A DNA stretch of 7,360 bases from Chloroflexi bacterium RIFCSPLOWO2_02_FULL_71_16 (GTDB lineage: Bacteria > Chloroflexota > Limnocylindria > P2-11E). The position numbers were made by a program, and so were the translations under genes. The notes below the pieces were generated by a model. It did no database searches. It was not told the DNA's origin and saw nothing but the letters and a program-made list of their open reading frames with translations. This document shows, one piece after another, positions 1 through 6,617 of the stretch. Within the stretch, counting starts at the first letter, position 1; every line of letters starts with the position of its first letter. The DNA lies in NCBI GenBank assembly GCA_001795345.1, contig MGON01000121.1, positions 8,052 through 15,411 on the forward strand, given 5' to 3'.

Positions 1-68
1 TGGCTCGGGCGACCGGCCCATCGGCCGCTCCTCGTCCGGCGGCGACGCGCGCTCCTCGCGCCTCCTAG
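1..68 (+). CDS. Possible 3' end of infC (translation initiation factor IF-3), partial
   Basis: A reading frame open from the left edge ends at a TAG at 66-68. It encodes about 21 residues rich in Ala, Pro and Arg, ending in PRAS. The order infC-rpmI-rplT is among the most conserved bacterial gene orders, and IF-3 proteins of high-GC bacteria can carry a low-complexity tail, so this is the expected position and style for an IF-3 C-terminus. None of the IF-3 fold itself is visible. The other two forward frames are also open at the edge: one stops at 146-148 and the other runs on into rpmI. The assignment therefore rests on context and is weak. Confidence 0.3.
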   Translation, partial: ARATGPSAAPRPAATRAPRAS

Positions 69-82
69 ACGCCGCCGAACGC

Positions 83-179
83 GCATCCGAGCGGATGCAT
101 CACGTACACTGTCGTTCCCACCTGTCCCGTTCCGCGCCCGCCGCGTGATGCGGTGCCTGGCCGGTCCGGACGGTGGCCA
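83..179 (+). other. Spacer before rpmI with short hairpins
   Basis: This non-coding spacer holds a perfect 6-bp hairpin (83-88 with 93-98, loop GAGC). A second inverted repeat, TGGCC at 158-162 with GGCCA at 175-179, encloses the 8-nt palindrome GTCCGGAC and lies just upstream of the rpmI ribosome binding site. A TACACT at 105-110 resembles a -10 box but has no convincing -35 partner. Such structure could serve ribosomal-protein autoregulation or processing of the infC-rpmI-rplT transcript. At this GC content short inverted repeats are also common by chance, so no function is claimed. Confidence 0.2.
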
Positions 180-192
180 CGAAAGGGAGACC

Positions 193-390
193 ATGCCGAA
201 GATCAAGAGCCACAGCGGCGCGAAGAAGCGGTTCGAGGTCACCGGGCGGGGGAAGCTCCGCCGGGCCAAGGCCTACAAGGGCCACCTGAACCAGCACAAG
301 TCGCCTGCCCGCAAGCGCCGGCACCAGGGCAAGGCGTCGGTGGCGAAGGGCGACCTCGCGCTCGTCCGGAAGCTCCTCCCGCATCTGTGA
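193..390 (+). CDS. rpmI: 50S ribosomal protein L35
   Basis: The gene encodes a 65-residue, highly basic protein, the usual L35 length of 64-66. It opens with [20 protein letters not shown], the classic L35 N-terminus, followed by [18 protein letters not shown] and a lysine/arginine-rich middle that contacts 23S rRNA in the large subunit. The ATG at 193 is chosen because the family begins with MPK and a purine-rich Shine-Dalgarno (AAAGGGAG, 183-190) sits just upstream. An in-frame ATG at 145 would add 16 residues unlike any L35. The frame stays open to the window edge, which is a high-GC effect. rplT follows after 55 nt, so the two are almost certainly co-transcribed, with infC expected upstream. 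Identification is secure. Confidence 0.97.
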   Translation: MPKIKSHSGAKKRFEVTGRGKLRRAKAYKGHLNQHKSPARKRRHQGKASVAKGDLALVRKLLPHL

Positions 391-445
391 ATAGGGGCTC
401 GGCCGCGCCGGTGAAGCCGGACGCGGCCGCACGAAAGGAACGCAC

Positions 446-823
446 ATGGCCCGAGTGAAACGAGGCGTCGCCGCCCACAAGAAGCACAAGAAGGTCCTCA
501 AGGAGGCCGAGGGGCGCCGCGGGGCGAAGCACAAGCTCGTCCGGCCCGCCAAGGAGGCGGCCCTGCACGCCCTCACGTACGCGCTGCGCGACCGCCGCGC
601 GCGCAAGGCACAGTTCCGCTCGCTGTGGATCGCACGCATCAACGCCGCCTCGCGCGAGGCCGGCCTGTCCTACGGGCGCCTCATGTCGGCCATGCGCACG
701 GCCGGCGTCCAGCTCGACCGCAAGGTCCTCGCGGACATGGCCGTCCGCGACCCGAAGGTGTTCCGGCAGTACGTCGAGATGCTGAAGGACGGACGCTTTA
801 CCAAGCAGGCCGAGCGCTCCTAG
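446..823 (+). CDS. rplT: 50S ribosomal protein L20
   Basis: The protein has 125 residues, slightly longer than the usual 115-120 because of a short polar tail ending KQAERS. It begins MARVKRGVAAHKKHKKVLK, the family signature, with a basic N-terminal arm that threads into 23S rRNA. The central RDRRARKAQFRSLWIARINA and the following LSYGRLM and ELDRKVLADMAV-like segment (here QLDRKVLADMAV) are hallmarks of the L20 globular domain. L20 is an early 50S assembly protein and in several bacteria represses its own operon by binding a leader RNA. Any such site here would lie upstream of infC, outside the window. The ATG at 446 is preceded by GAAAGGAA (433-440). The gene follows rpmI by 55 nt, and a strong hairpin lies downstream before pheS. 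Confidence 0.98.
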   Translation: MARVKRGVAAHKKHKKVLKEAEGRRGAKHKLVRPAKEAALHALTYALRDRRARKAQFRSLWIARINAASREAGLSYGRLMSAMRTAGVQLDRKVLADMAVRDPKVFRQYVEMLKDGRFTKQAERS

Positions 824-844
824 AGAGCGCGCATCCCCGGTGAT

Positions 845-885
845 GACGGCCCGCCTTTCGTGAGAGCGAAGGGCGGGCCATCTTT
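845..885 (+). terminator. GC-rich hairpin between rplT and pheS (leaky terminator or attenuator)
   Basis: Positions 848-860 pair with 867-879 as a 13-bp stem (one G-U) closing a 6-nt loop (TGAGAG). The stem can extend past one mismatch to 845-882. It is followed only by TCTTTGTG, a poor U-tract, and the pheS Shine-Dalgarno starts within a few bases. The structure matches a leaky intrinsic terminator, or the terminator arm of an attenuator that tunes pheST separately from the ribosomal genes. I see no leader peptide containing phenylalanine codons and no T-box signature in the 73-nt gap, so any regulation would need another mechanism. It could also be a processing or stability hairpin. Confidence 0.55.
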
Positions 886-896
886 GTGAGGAGAGA

Positions 897-2015
897 GTGA
901 CGACGACGGGCGGGCTCGAGGCCATCGCGGCGCGAGCCGAGGCGGAGATCGCCGCGGCGCCGGACGAGGCCGCGCTCGACGCCCTGCGCGTGCGCTACGT
1001 CGGCCGCCGCGAGGGCGAGATAACGGCGGCGCTCAAGGAGCTGCCGAAGCTGCCCGCCGCGGAGCGGCCCGTGTACGGCGCCGCGGCCAACGCGGCGCGC
1101 GCGCGCATCGAGGCCGCGCTGGAGGCGCGTGCCGGGGCCATCCGCGCCGCTGCCCTCGAGCGTGATCTCGGGGCCGAGGCCACGGACCTGACGCTGCCGC
1201 CGCGCCGCGTGCGCGTGGGCCGCTACCACCCCATCACCCAGACCATCCGCGAGATCACCCGCATCTTCGCCGGGATGGGCTTCGAGGCGGTCGAGGGACC
1301 GGAGGTCGAGTGGGACTACTACAACTTCGAGGCCCTCAACATCCCGCCCGGCCACCCGGCGCGCGACAAGTTCAACACCCTCTGGATCGCGCAGGAGGCC
1401 AGCGTGGCGATGGCGGTGGCCGCCGCAGGCGCCGGGCGGCCGAGGGCGCAGAGCTCCTCAACTCAGCCGATGCTCCTCCGGACGCACACCTCGCCGATGC
1501 AGATCCGGACGATGGAGCAGCGCCGCCCGCCCGTGCGGATCGTCGTGCCGGGCCGCTGCTTCCGCTTCGAGGCCACCGACACCACCCACGAGAGCGTCTT
1601 CTTCCAGCTCGAGGGGCTGGCCATCGACGAGCAGCTGTCCATGGCGGACCTGAAGGGGGTCCTCTATTCGTTCGCCCGCCAGCTGTTCGGCGGCGACCGC
1701 AAGGTCCGGTTCCGCCCGGACTACTTCCCGTTCACCGAGCCCTCGGCGGAGATCGCCTTCGACTGTTTCGTCTGCGACGGCAGCGGCCGCACGAACGAGG
1801 GCGGCTGCCGCACGTGCGGCGCGACGGGCTGGATCGAGATCGCCGGGTGCGGCATGGTCCATCCCGAGGCGCTGCGTCGCGTGGGCTACGACCCCGCGAA
1901 GTACCAGGGCTTCGCGTGGGGCGGAGGAGTGGAGCGCATCGCGATGCTGCTGACCGGGACACCGGACATCCGCCTCTTCCACCAGAACGACCTGCGCTAC
2001 CTGGAGAGCGTCTAG
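897..2015 (+). CDS. pheS: Phenylalanine--tRNA ligase alpha subunit
   Basis: PheS is the catalytic class II subunit that activates phenylalanine and charges tRNA-Phe as an (alpha-beta)2 cytosolic enzyme. Residues 1-90 form the N-terminal coiled-coil arm. Motif 1 lies around 128-157 (GFEAVEGPEVEWDYYNFEALN, then HPARD), motif 2 around 220-241 (GRCFRFEATD, then FFQLEGL), and motif 3 around 338-351 (GFAWGGGVERIAML). Amino-acid pocket residues are retained: the YFPFTEP segment (276-282) and Ala340, the position of E. coli Ala294. At 372 residues it is longer than E. coli PheS (327). Most of the excess is an Ala/Ser-rich insert near 166-190 and a cysteine knuckle, Cys290/293 and Cys304/307. The start is GTG 897, with GAGGAG-type purines (888-893) very close upstream. 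pheT follows after 90 nt. Confidence 0.97.
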   Translation: MTTTGGLEAIAARAEAEIAAAPDEAALDALRVRYVGRREGEITAALKELPKLPAAERPVYGAAANAARARIEAALEARAGAIRAAALERDLGAEATDLTLPPRRVRVGRYHPITQTIREITRIFAGMGFEAVEGPEVEWDYYNFEALNIPPGHPARDKFNTLWIAQEASVAMAVAAAGAGRPRAQSSSTQPMLLRTHTSPMQIRTMEQRRPPVRIVVPGRCFRFEATDTTHESVFFQLEGLAIDEQLSMADLKGVLYSFARQLFGGDRKVRFRPDYFPFTEPSAEIAFDCFVCDGSGRTNEGGCRTCGATGWIEIAGCGMVHPEALRRVGYDPAKYQGFAWGGGVERIAMLLTGTPDIRLFHQNDLRYLESV

Positions 2016-2105
2016 ATGGTCGAGCGACGAGCGGCTTCGCCGCGAGGAGCGAGTCTGCAAGCAGCGGAGCGCGCGCGGGCCCTCTGGGCCACGCGCGAAA
2101 AGTAG
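2016..2105 (+). other. pheS-pheT spacer, structured, with a complete 29-codon ORF in frame with both genes
   Basis: The pheS TAG (2013-2015) is followed directly by ATG at 2016. That frame runs 29 codons (MVERRAASPRGAS... to ATREK) to a TAG at 2103-2105, which abuts the GTG start used for pheT at 2106. All three reading frames are the same. The ORF has no Shine-Dalgarno of its own and a composition dictated by GCGAG-like repeats. The spacer can fold: GCGGC-TTC-GCCGC at 2031-2043, and a two-part stem (2071-2075 with 2092-2096, 2078-2082 with 2086-2090). It may be a translational-coupling mini-gene, a dispersed intergenic repeat copy, or plain spacer. Known pheST operons do not require such a peptide, and no function is recognised. 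Confidence 0.3.
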
Positions 2106-4550
2106 GTGCCTTCTATCCGCGTGCCCGTCTCCTGGCTGCGCGAGCACGTCGACGTCGCCGTGAGCGTCGACGAGCTCGCCGAGCGTCTCCACATGGCCGG
2201 CATCGAGGTCGAGCGAGTGGAGCGAGCCGGAGGCGCGGCCGGCTGGGACAGGATCTGGGTCGGGGTCGTCGAGGCGCTCGCGAAGCATCCGAACGCCGAC
2301 AAGCTCCTCCTCGCGACCGTGCGCTACGGCGACGAGCGCCGGAAGACCGTGGTCACGGGCGCGACCAACCTCGCCGAGGGCGCGGTCGTCGCCTACGCGG
2401 AGACCGGCGCGACCCTCCGCGACCCGCACGGGACCGGCACCTTCGTGCTCGAGCCGAAGAAGATGCGGGGCATCGTGAGCGAAGGCATGGTCCTGTCCGA
2501 GCGCGAGCTGGGCATCGGCGAGGACCACGAGGGCATCAAGCTGCTCGACCCCTCGCTCCCGGTCGGGGCCCGCCTCGCGGACGTGCTCGGGGAGACGGTC
2601 ATCGCCTTCGAGCTGCCCCCCAGCCGGCCCGACGCGCTGTCCGTTGCCGGCATCGCTCGGGAGACGTCGGCCATCTTCGGCGTGCCGGTGCGGCCGCCCG
2701 TCCTCGAGCCCCTCACGTGGGCCCTGGACCCGAAGCGGCTCACCGTGCGCATCGAGGACGACCGCGCCTGCCCGCGCTTCGCAGCCGCGTACCTGGAGGG
2801 AGTGCGGATCGGTCCGTCGCCGGCGTGGATGCAGCAGCGCCTCGTCGCGGCGGGGATGCGGCCGATCAGCAACGTCGTGGACATCACCAACTACGTGATG
2901 CTCGAGCTCGGCCAGCCCCTCCACGCCTACGACGCGGAACGCCTCGCCGGCCGCGCGCTCGTCGCGCGCCTGGCCCGGAGCAGCGAGACCCTGCGGACCC
3001 TGGACGGGATCGACCGGATCCTGCGGCCCTCCGACCTGGTGATCGCCGACGAACAGCGGGCGCTCGGGCTCGCGGGCGTCATGGGCGGCGAGGACTCCGA
3101 GATCCGCGAGACGACGACCCAGATCGCGCTCGAGTGCGCGTCCTTCGAGTCCCTGCGGATCCGCCGCACGACGGAGGCGCACGGGCTCCAGGGCTCGAGC
3201 GGCAGCGCGGCCGCCCGGCGGTTCGGGCTCGACCTGAGCCCCGAGCTCGTGCCGATCGCCCTCGCCCGCGCCGTCCGCCTGCTGCGGGACCATGCGGGAG
3301 CGACGCTCGTAGGTGCGACCGACGTCTACCCGCGCCCGCGGCCTACGCCGAACGTCCGCCTGCGCTTCAGCGACCTGGCCCGGGTCCTCGGTGCGGAGAT
3401 CTCGCCCGAGGAGGCCGGCGACGCGCTCCACCGCCTCGGCTTCACGCACGCGGAGCACGGCGACCACCTCGTCGTCGCGCCGCCATCCGTGCGCACCGAC
3501 ATCGCCATCCCGGAGGACGTGGTCGAGGAGGTCGCCCGGATCGTCGGCTACGACCGGATCCCGGTGCGCATGCCGACGGGCGTGTTGCCCCTCCACGAGC
3601 GTCATCCGCGAGAGGAGCTGCGCGAGCGCGCGCGTGACGTGCTCGTCGGCTTCGGGCTGCAGGAGACGATCTCGTACGCGCTGATCGACCCGGCGTGGCT
3701 CGGCCGGCTCACGCCGGACGGGTCACCGATCGCGCCGGCGCCGCTGCGCGTGGCGAATCCGACGACCGCGCAGCAGTCCGTCCTGCGGCCGACGCTGCGC
3801 GCCAGCCTGCTCGACACCGCCGCCCGCAACCTGCGCCACCGGCATGGCATCGGGATCTTCGAGATCTCGCCCGTCTACCTCCAGCGGCCCGACGACCTTC
3901 CGGACGAGCGCTGGACGATCGGGATCCTTCTTGCCGGTGACGCCGAGCCGGTGCGGGAGGGGGAGACGTGGCTGGTGGGCGAGCGCCGCTGGGACTGGCA
4001 CGACATCCTCGGGATGACACGCGGCCTCGCCGACGCCCTGCACCTCGGGCCCTTCGACGACCAGACCAGGCGCGCCGCGCCCGGTCTCCACCCGTCAGGG
4101 TCGTTCTCGCTGCAGCACGCTGGCCGGACGGCCTTCACCCTGGGGCAGCTCGATCCCCGGGTGGCCGACCTCTGGGAGCTCCCGCGCGAGACGTACGTGG
4201 CGGAGATCGACCTCGCGTCGCTCCTCGCCGTCGCGGTCCGACCTCGGGCGGTGGTGCCGGTGCGCTATCCCGCGGCCCGGCGCGACATCGCGTTCGTCGT
4301 CGCCGAGGACGTTCCATGGGCCGACGTGCAGCGCGAGATCGAGGCGGCCGCCGGCAAGGCGGGGCTCGAAGGCCTGGCCCTGCGTGACGTCTACCGCGGA
4401 CCGCAGGCGGGGGAGGGGAAGAAGTCGTTCGCGGTGCGTGTCGTCTTCCGCTCGCCGACCGCCACCCTGTCGGACGCCGAGGTGGACCGCGCCACCTCAC
4501 GCATCGAGGGCCGGCTGCGCCACCGGTTCGGGGCCATGACCCGGGGCTGA
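2106..4550 (+). CDS. pheT: Phenylalanine--tRNA ligase beta subunit
   Basis: The 814-residue beta subunit of PheRS binds tRNA-Phe and hydrolyses mischarged Tyr-tRNA-Phe. Domains in order: N-terminal segment with VPVSWLREHV; EMAP-II/OB-fold tRNA-binding domain (about 50-155, HPNADKL, VTGATN); B3/4 editing domain (about 221-391, with NVVDITNYVMLELGQPLHAYD and GVMGGEDSEI); B5 domain (about 405-482, ending IVGYDRIPV); the catalytic-like core; and the C-terminal ferredoxin-fold anticodon-binding domain (about 718-812, YPAARRDIAFVV, then VYRG). Editing-site His273 and Glu343 are present, but the usual TEAS-RFERG segment is changed to GSSGSAAARRFG. The start is uncertain: GTG 2106 follows a TAG and has no upstream ribosome site, while AGGTG (2104-2108) could serve GTG 2121. 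Length and all domains are complete. Confidence 0.96.
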   Translation: MPSIRVPVSWLREHVDVAVSVDELAERLHMAGIEVERVERAGGAAGWDRIWVGVVEALAKHPNADKLLLATVRYGDERRKTVVTGATNLAEGAVVAYAETGATLRDPHGTGTFVLEPKKMRGIVSEGMVLSERELGIGEDHEGIKLLDPSLPVGARLADVLGETVIAFELPPSRPDALSVAGIARETSAIFGVPVRPPVLEPLTWALDPKRLTVRIEDDRACPRFAAAYLEGVRIGPSPAWMQQRLVAAGMRPISNVVDITNYVMLELGQPLHAYDAERLAGRALVARLARSSETLRTLDGIDRILRPSDLVIADEQRALGLAGVMGGEDSEIRETTTQIALECASFESLRIRRTTEAHGLQGSSGSAAARRFGLDLSPELVPIALARAVRLLRDHAGATLVGATDVYPRPRPTPNVRLRFSDLARVLGAEISPEEAGDALHRLGFTHAEHGDHLVVAPPSVRTDIAIPEDVVEEVARIVGYDRIPVRMPTGVLPLHERHPREELRERARDVLVGFGLQETISYALIDPAWLGRLTPDGSPIAPAPLRVANPTTAQQSVLRPTLRASLLDTAARNLRHRHGIGIFEISPVYLQRPDDLPDERWTIGILLAGDAEPVREGETWLVGERRWDWHDILGMTRGLADALHLGPFDDQTRRAAPGLHPSGSFSLQHAGRTAFTLGQLDPRVADLWELPRETYVAEIDLASLLAVAVRPRAVVPVRYPAARRDIAFVVAEDVPWADVQREIEAAAGKAGLEGLALRDVYRGPQAGEGKKSFAVRVVFRSPTATLSDAEVDRATSRIEGRLRHRFGAMTRG

Positions 4551-4630
4551 CCGGCTGTCCGGAAGGGCGACGCGCGCCGGCATTTGCTCCATTACCGGCC
4601 CGAATGCCCGCTGGTTCAGGCCCTTCGGCG

Positions 4631-4659
4631 TTGCGGATGGGGCAGGCCGGCTGTAGCGT
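4631..4659 (+). promoter_or_regulatory. Candidate sigma-70-type promoter for the importer operon
   Basis: TTGCGG (4631-4636) and TAGCGT (4654-4659) are separated by exactly 17 nt, with a TG just before the -10 element. Transcription would start near 4666, giving a leader of about 70 nt before the ATG at 4738. The inverted repeat GGCCG (4645-4649) / CGGCC (4668-4672) brackets the -10 and could be an operator, although such repeats are frequent at this GC content. The position suits the change from translation genes to a transporter operon. The match is by eye, with two of six mismatches tolerated in the -10, so this is a candidate only. Confidence 0.4.
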
Positions 4660-4737
4660 TCGGCACTCGGCCGCGAGGGGGGAGGGGCTGCCTCTGCCCA
4701 GCGGGCGGTCACGTCACGCAGGGAAGAAGGAGGACGC

Positions 4738-6519
4738 ATGGCTAACCTCAACTGGCGGAACACCCTCGCCGTCGTCGGGACGGCAGTGCTCACGCTCGCT
4801 GCATGTGGTGCACCGAGCGCCCCCGCGGCCTCGCCAGCCGCCCCCACGGCCGCAGCGACCGGGCCCGCAGCGACGGCGGCACCGGTGGCGAACCGCGGCA
4901 AGGGCGGCGAGCTCAAGATCCTGTACTGGCAGGCGGTCACGGAGCTCAATAGCCACCACTCCCAGGGCACGAAGGACTACGACGGATCACGACTCGCGAT
5001 CGAGCCCCTTGCGGCGATGGGTCCGAACGGCGAACCCGTCGCCATCCTCGCCGCCGAAGTACCGACCAAAGCGAACAACGGCATCTCCGCGGACCTCACG
5101 ACGGTCACATGGAAGCTCAAGCCCAACGTCAAGTGGTCGGATGGCAGCCCATTCACGTCCGCTGACGTCGTCTTCACGTGGAAGTACGTCACCGACGAGG
5201 CCACCGCGGCCACGGACTCCTTTACGTTCACTAACGTCAAGAGCGTCGAGGCCACGGACCCTCTGACAGTGAAGGTCACGTACAACGGTCCGACGAGCAA
5301 CCCCTACCAGGCGTTCGTAAGCGGTTACGGGAACATCATCCAGGAGAAGCAGTACAAGGACTTCATCGGTGCCAAGGCTAAGGACGGCCCGAAGATCCCA
5401 GTGGGAACGGGCCCGTACAAGGTCAAGGAGTTCAAGCCGAATGACGTCGTGCTGTACGAGATCAATGAGAACTACCGCGACCCGAACAAGCCGTTCTTCA
5501 AGACAGTGCAGTTCAAGGGCGGCGGGGACGCCACCGGCGCGGCCCGCGCGGTCTTCCAGACCGGCGAGGCCGACTACAGCTGGAACCTGCAGGTCGAGGC
5601 GACGATCCTCAAGCCGATGATCGAGGCCGCCGACAGCAAGGGCACGTTCATCTCCGCCACCAGCGGCAACCTCGAGCGGCTGCTCATCCAGCGGACGGAC
5701 GTCCGCGCATCGGCGGGCGCCAACCGCGGTGAGCCCTCGACGCAGCACCCGTTCCTGTCGGACCTCAAGGTCCGCCAGGCCCTCGCCATGGCCGTCGATC
5801 GGACGCCGATCGCGGCGCTCTACGGTGGCGGTCTCGCGGGCGAAGGGACCTGCAACGTCGTCGTCGGCATCCCGCCAGCGACGTCTAAGAACACCGCGAC
5901 CATGCCCGTCTGCAAGTACGACATCGCGGCGGCCAACAAGCTGCTCGACGAGGCGGGCGCAGCCAAGGGTGCCGACGGCATCCGCGTCTACAAGGGCACG
6001 AAGATGGACATCGTCTACTCGACGACCGTGAACCCGCTCCGTCAGAAGGAGCAGGAGATCGTCAAGAGCGGCTGGTCGCAGCTCGGCGTCAACGTGATCC
6101 TCAAGTCGGTCGACGCCGGCGTCTTCTTCGGTACCGACACCGACGACGCGGCGGGCCGCTTCTTCACCGACGTCGAGATGTTCACCAACGGTCCGGAGTC
6201 ACCGGACCTGTCGACCTACCTGGCCGGCTGGACATCGGCCGAGATCAGGACCAAGGCAGCTGCCTGGGCAGGCAACAACTACGAGCGCTGGTCGAACGCG
6301 GAATTCGACGGACTCCACGCGCAGTACCTCAAGGAGACCGACGCAGCTAAGAAGAACGAACTCGCGATCAAGATGAACGACCTGCTGGTCAGTGACGTCG
6401 TCGTCATCCCGCTGGTCGCTCGCAAGTCGCCGGTGTCAGGCATCAGCAAGTCCCTCAAGGGCACGCAGCCCAACCCATGGGACTCGGAGATGTGGAACAT
6501 CGCGGACTGGAGCAAGTAG
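4738..6519 (+). CDS. ABC transporter substrate-binding lipoprotein, SBP_bac_5 (peptide/nickel) family
   Basis: This 593-residue extracytoplasmic binding protein captures a ligand, most often a peptide in this family, and delivers it to an ABC importer. The N-terminus has a hydrophobic signal segment ending in the lipobox LAAC, so Cys23 is the likely lipidated residue. An Ala/Pro/Thr-rich tether follows (about 24-52). The binding fold begins near GGELKILYWQ. It includes the family signature VKWSDGSPFTSADVVFTWKY (about 130-149), GTGPYKVKEFKPND, and the hinge-side LKVRQALAMAVDRTPIAALY (about 343-362). Two cysteines, 372 and 392, could form a disulfide in the second lobe. The ATG at 4738 follows a strong AAGGAGG (4727-4733). 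A permease of the matching family lies downstream past a terminator. Ligand cannot be read from sequence; sugars, nickel or opines are also possible in this family. Confidence 0.95.
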   Translation: MANLNWRNTLAVVGTAVLTLAACGAPSAPAASPAAPTAAATGPAATAAPVANRGKGGELKILYWQAVTELNSHHSQGTKDYDGSRLAIEPLAAMGPNGEPVAILAAEVPTKANNGISADLTTVTWKLKPNVKWSDGSPFTSADVVFTWKYVTDEATAATDSFTFTNVKSVEATDPLTVKVTYNGPTSNPYQAFVSGYGNIIQEKQYKDFIGAKAKDGPKIPVGTGPYKVKEFKPNDVVLYEINENYRDPNKPFFKTVQFKGGGDATGAARAVFQTGEADYSWNLQVEATILKPMIEAADSKGTFISATSGNLERLLIQRTDVRASAGANRGEPSTQHPFLSDLKVRQALAMAVDRTPIAALYGGGLAGEGTCNVVVGIPPATSKNTATMPVCKYDIAAANKLLDEAGAAKGADGIRVYKGTKMDIVYSTTVNPLRQKEQEIVKSGWSQLGVNVILKSVDAGVFFGTDTDDAAGRFFTDVEMFTNGPESPDLSTYLAGWTSAEIRTKAAAWAGNNYERWSNAEFDGLHAQYLKETDAAKKNELAIKMNDLLVSDVVVIPLVARKSPVSGISKSLKGTQPNPWDSEMWNIADWSK

Positions 6520-6547
6520 CCCCACCGCACTGGATCCACGATTTCCA

Positions 6548-6583
6548 CGTCGGCGGGGGCTTCGGCCCCCGCCGACGGCTTTT
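6548..6583 (+). terminator. Strong intrinsic terminator after the binding-protein gene
   Basis: A perfect 13-bp GC-rich stem (6548-6560 with 6565-6577) closed by a TTCG tetraloop is followed by GC and TTTT (6580-6583). It lies 28 nt after the stop of the binding-protein gene and before the permease gene. Between a binding protein and its permeases such a hairpin usually acts as a partial terminator or 3' stabiliser, giving far more binding protein than membrane components. The short U-tract fits incomplete termination. The permease might alternatively have its own promoter. Confidence 0.85.
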
Positions 6584-6617
6584 CCCCGCCATGGATCGCC
6601 CCGGATACCCGACAAGG

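Noticed and set aside
145..192. In-frame ATG at 145 giving an N-terminally extended L35
   Set aside because: L35 proteins start with MPK, and the ribosome binding site sits directly before ATG 193. The added residues match nothing in the family.
843..863. Mini-ORF MTARLS inside the rplT-pheS hairpin as a pheST leader peptide
   Set aside because: It contains no phenylalanine codons and has no ribosome binding site, so it cannot sense Phe-tRNA in the usual way.
1458..3605. A reverse-strand open frame of about 715 codons across pheS and pheT
   Set aside because: It is antisense to two unmistakable genes. In high-GC DNA stops are rare on the opposite strand, and the translation has no recognisable domain and a low-complexity Arg/Ala/Gly composition.
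1310..3637. A forward out-of-frame open frame of about 775 codons spanning pheS and pheT
   Set aside because: It is an out-of-frame shadow made of Arg/Ala/Pro/Gly runs. It overlaps the conserved catalytic motifs of both subunits in another frame.
4551..4630. Possible terminator after pheT (GCCGG 4576-4580 with CCGGC 4595-4599; GAAGGGC 4562-4568 with GCCCTTC 4620-4626)
   Set aside because: The loops are long, the inner stem is only 5 bp and no U-tract follows, so this does not qualify as an intrinsic terminator.
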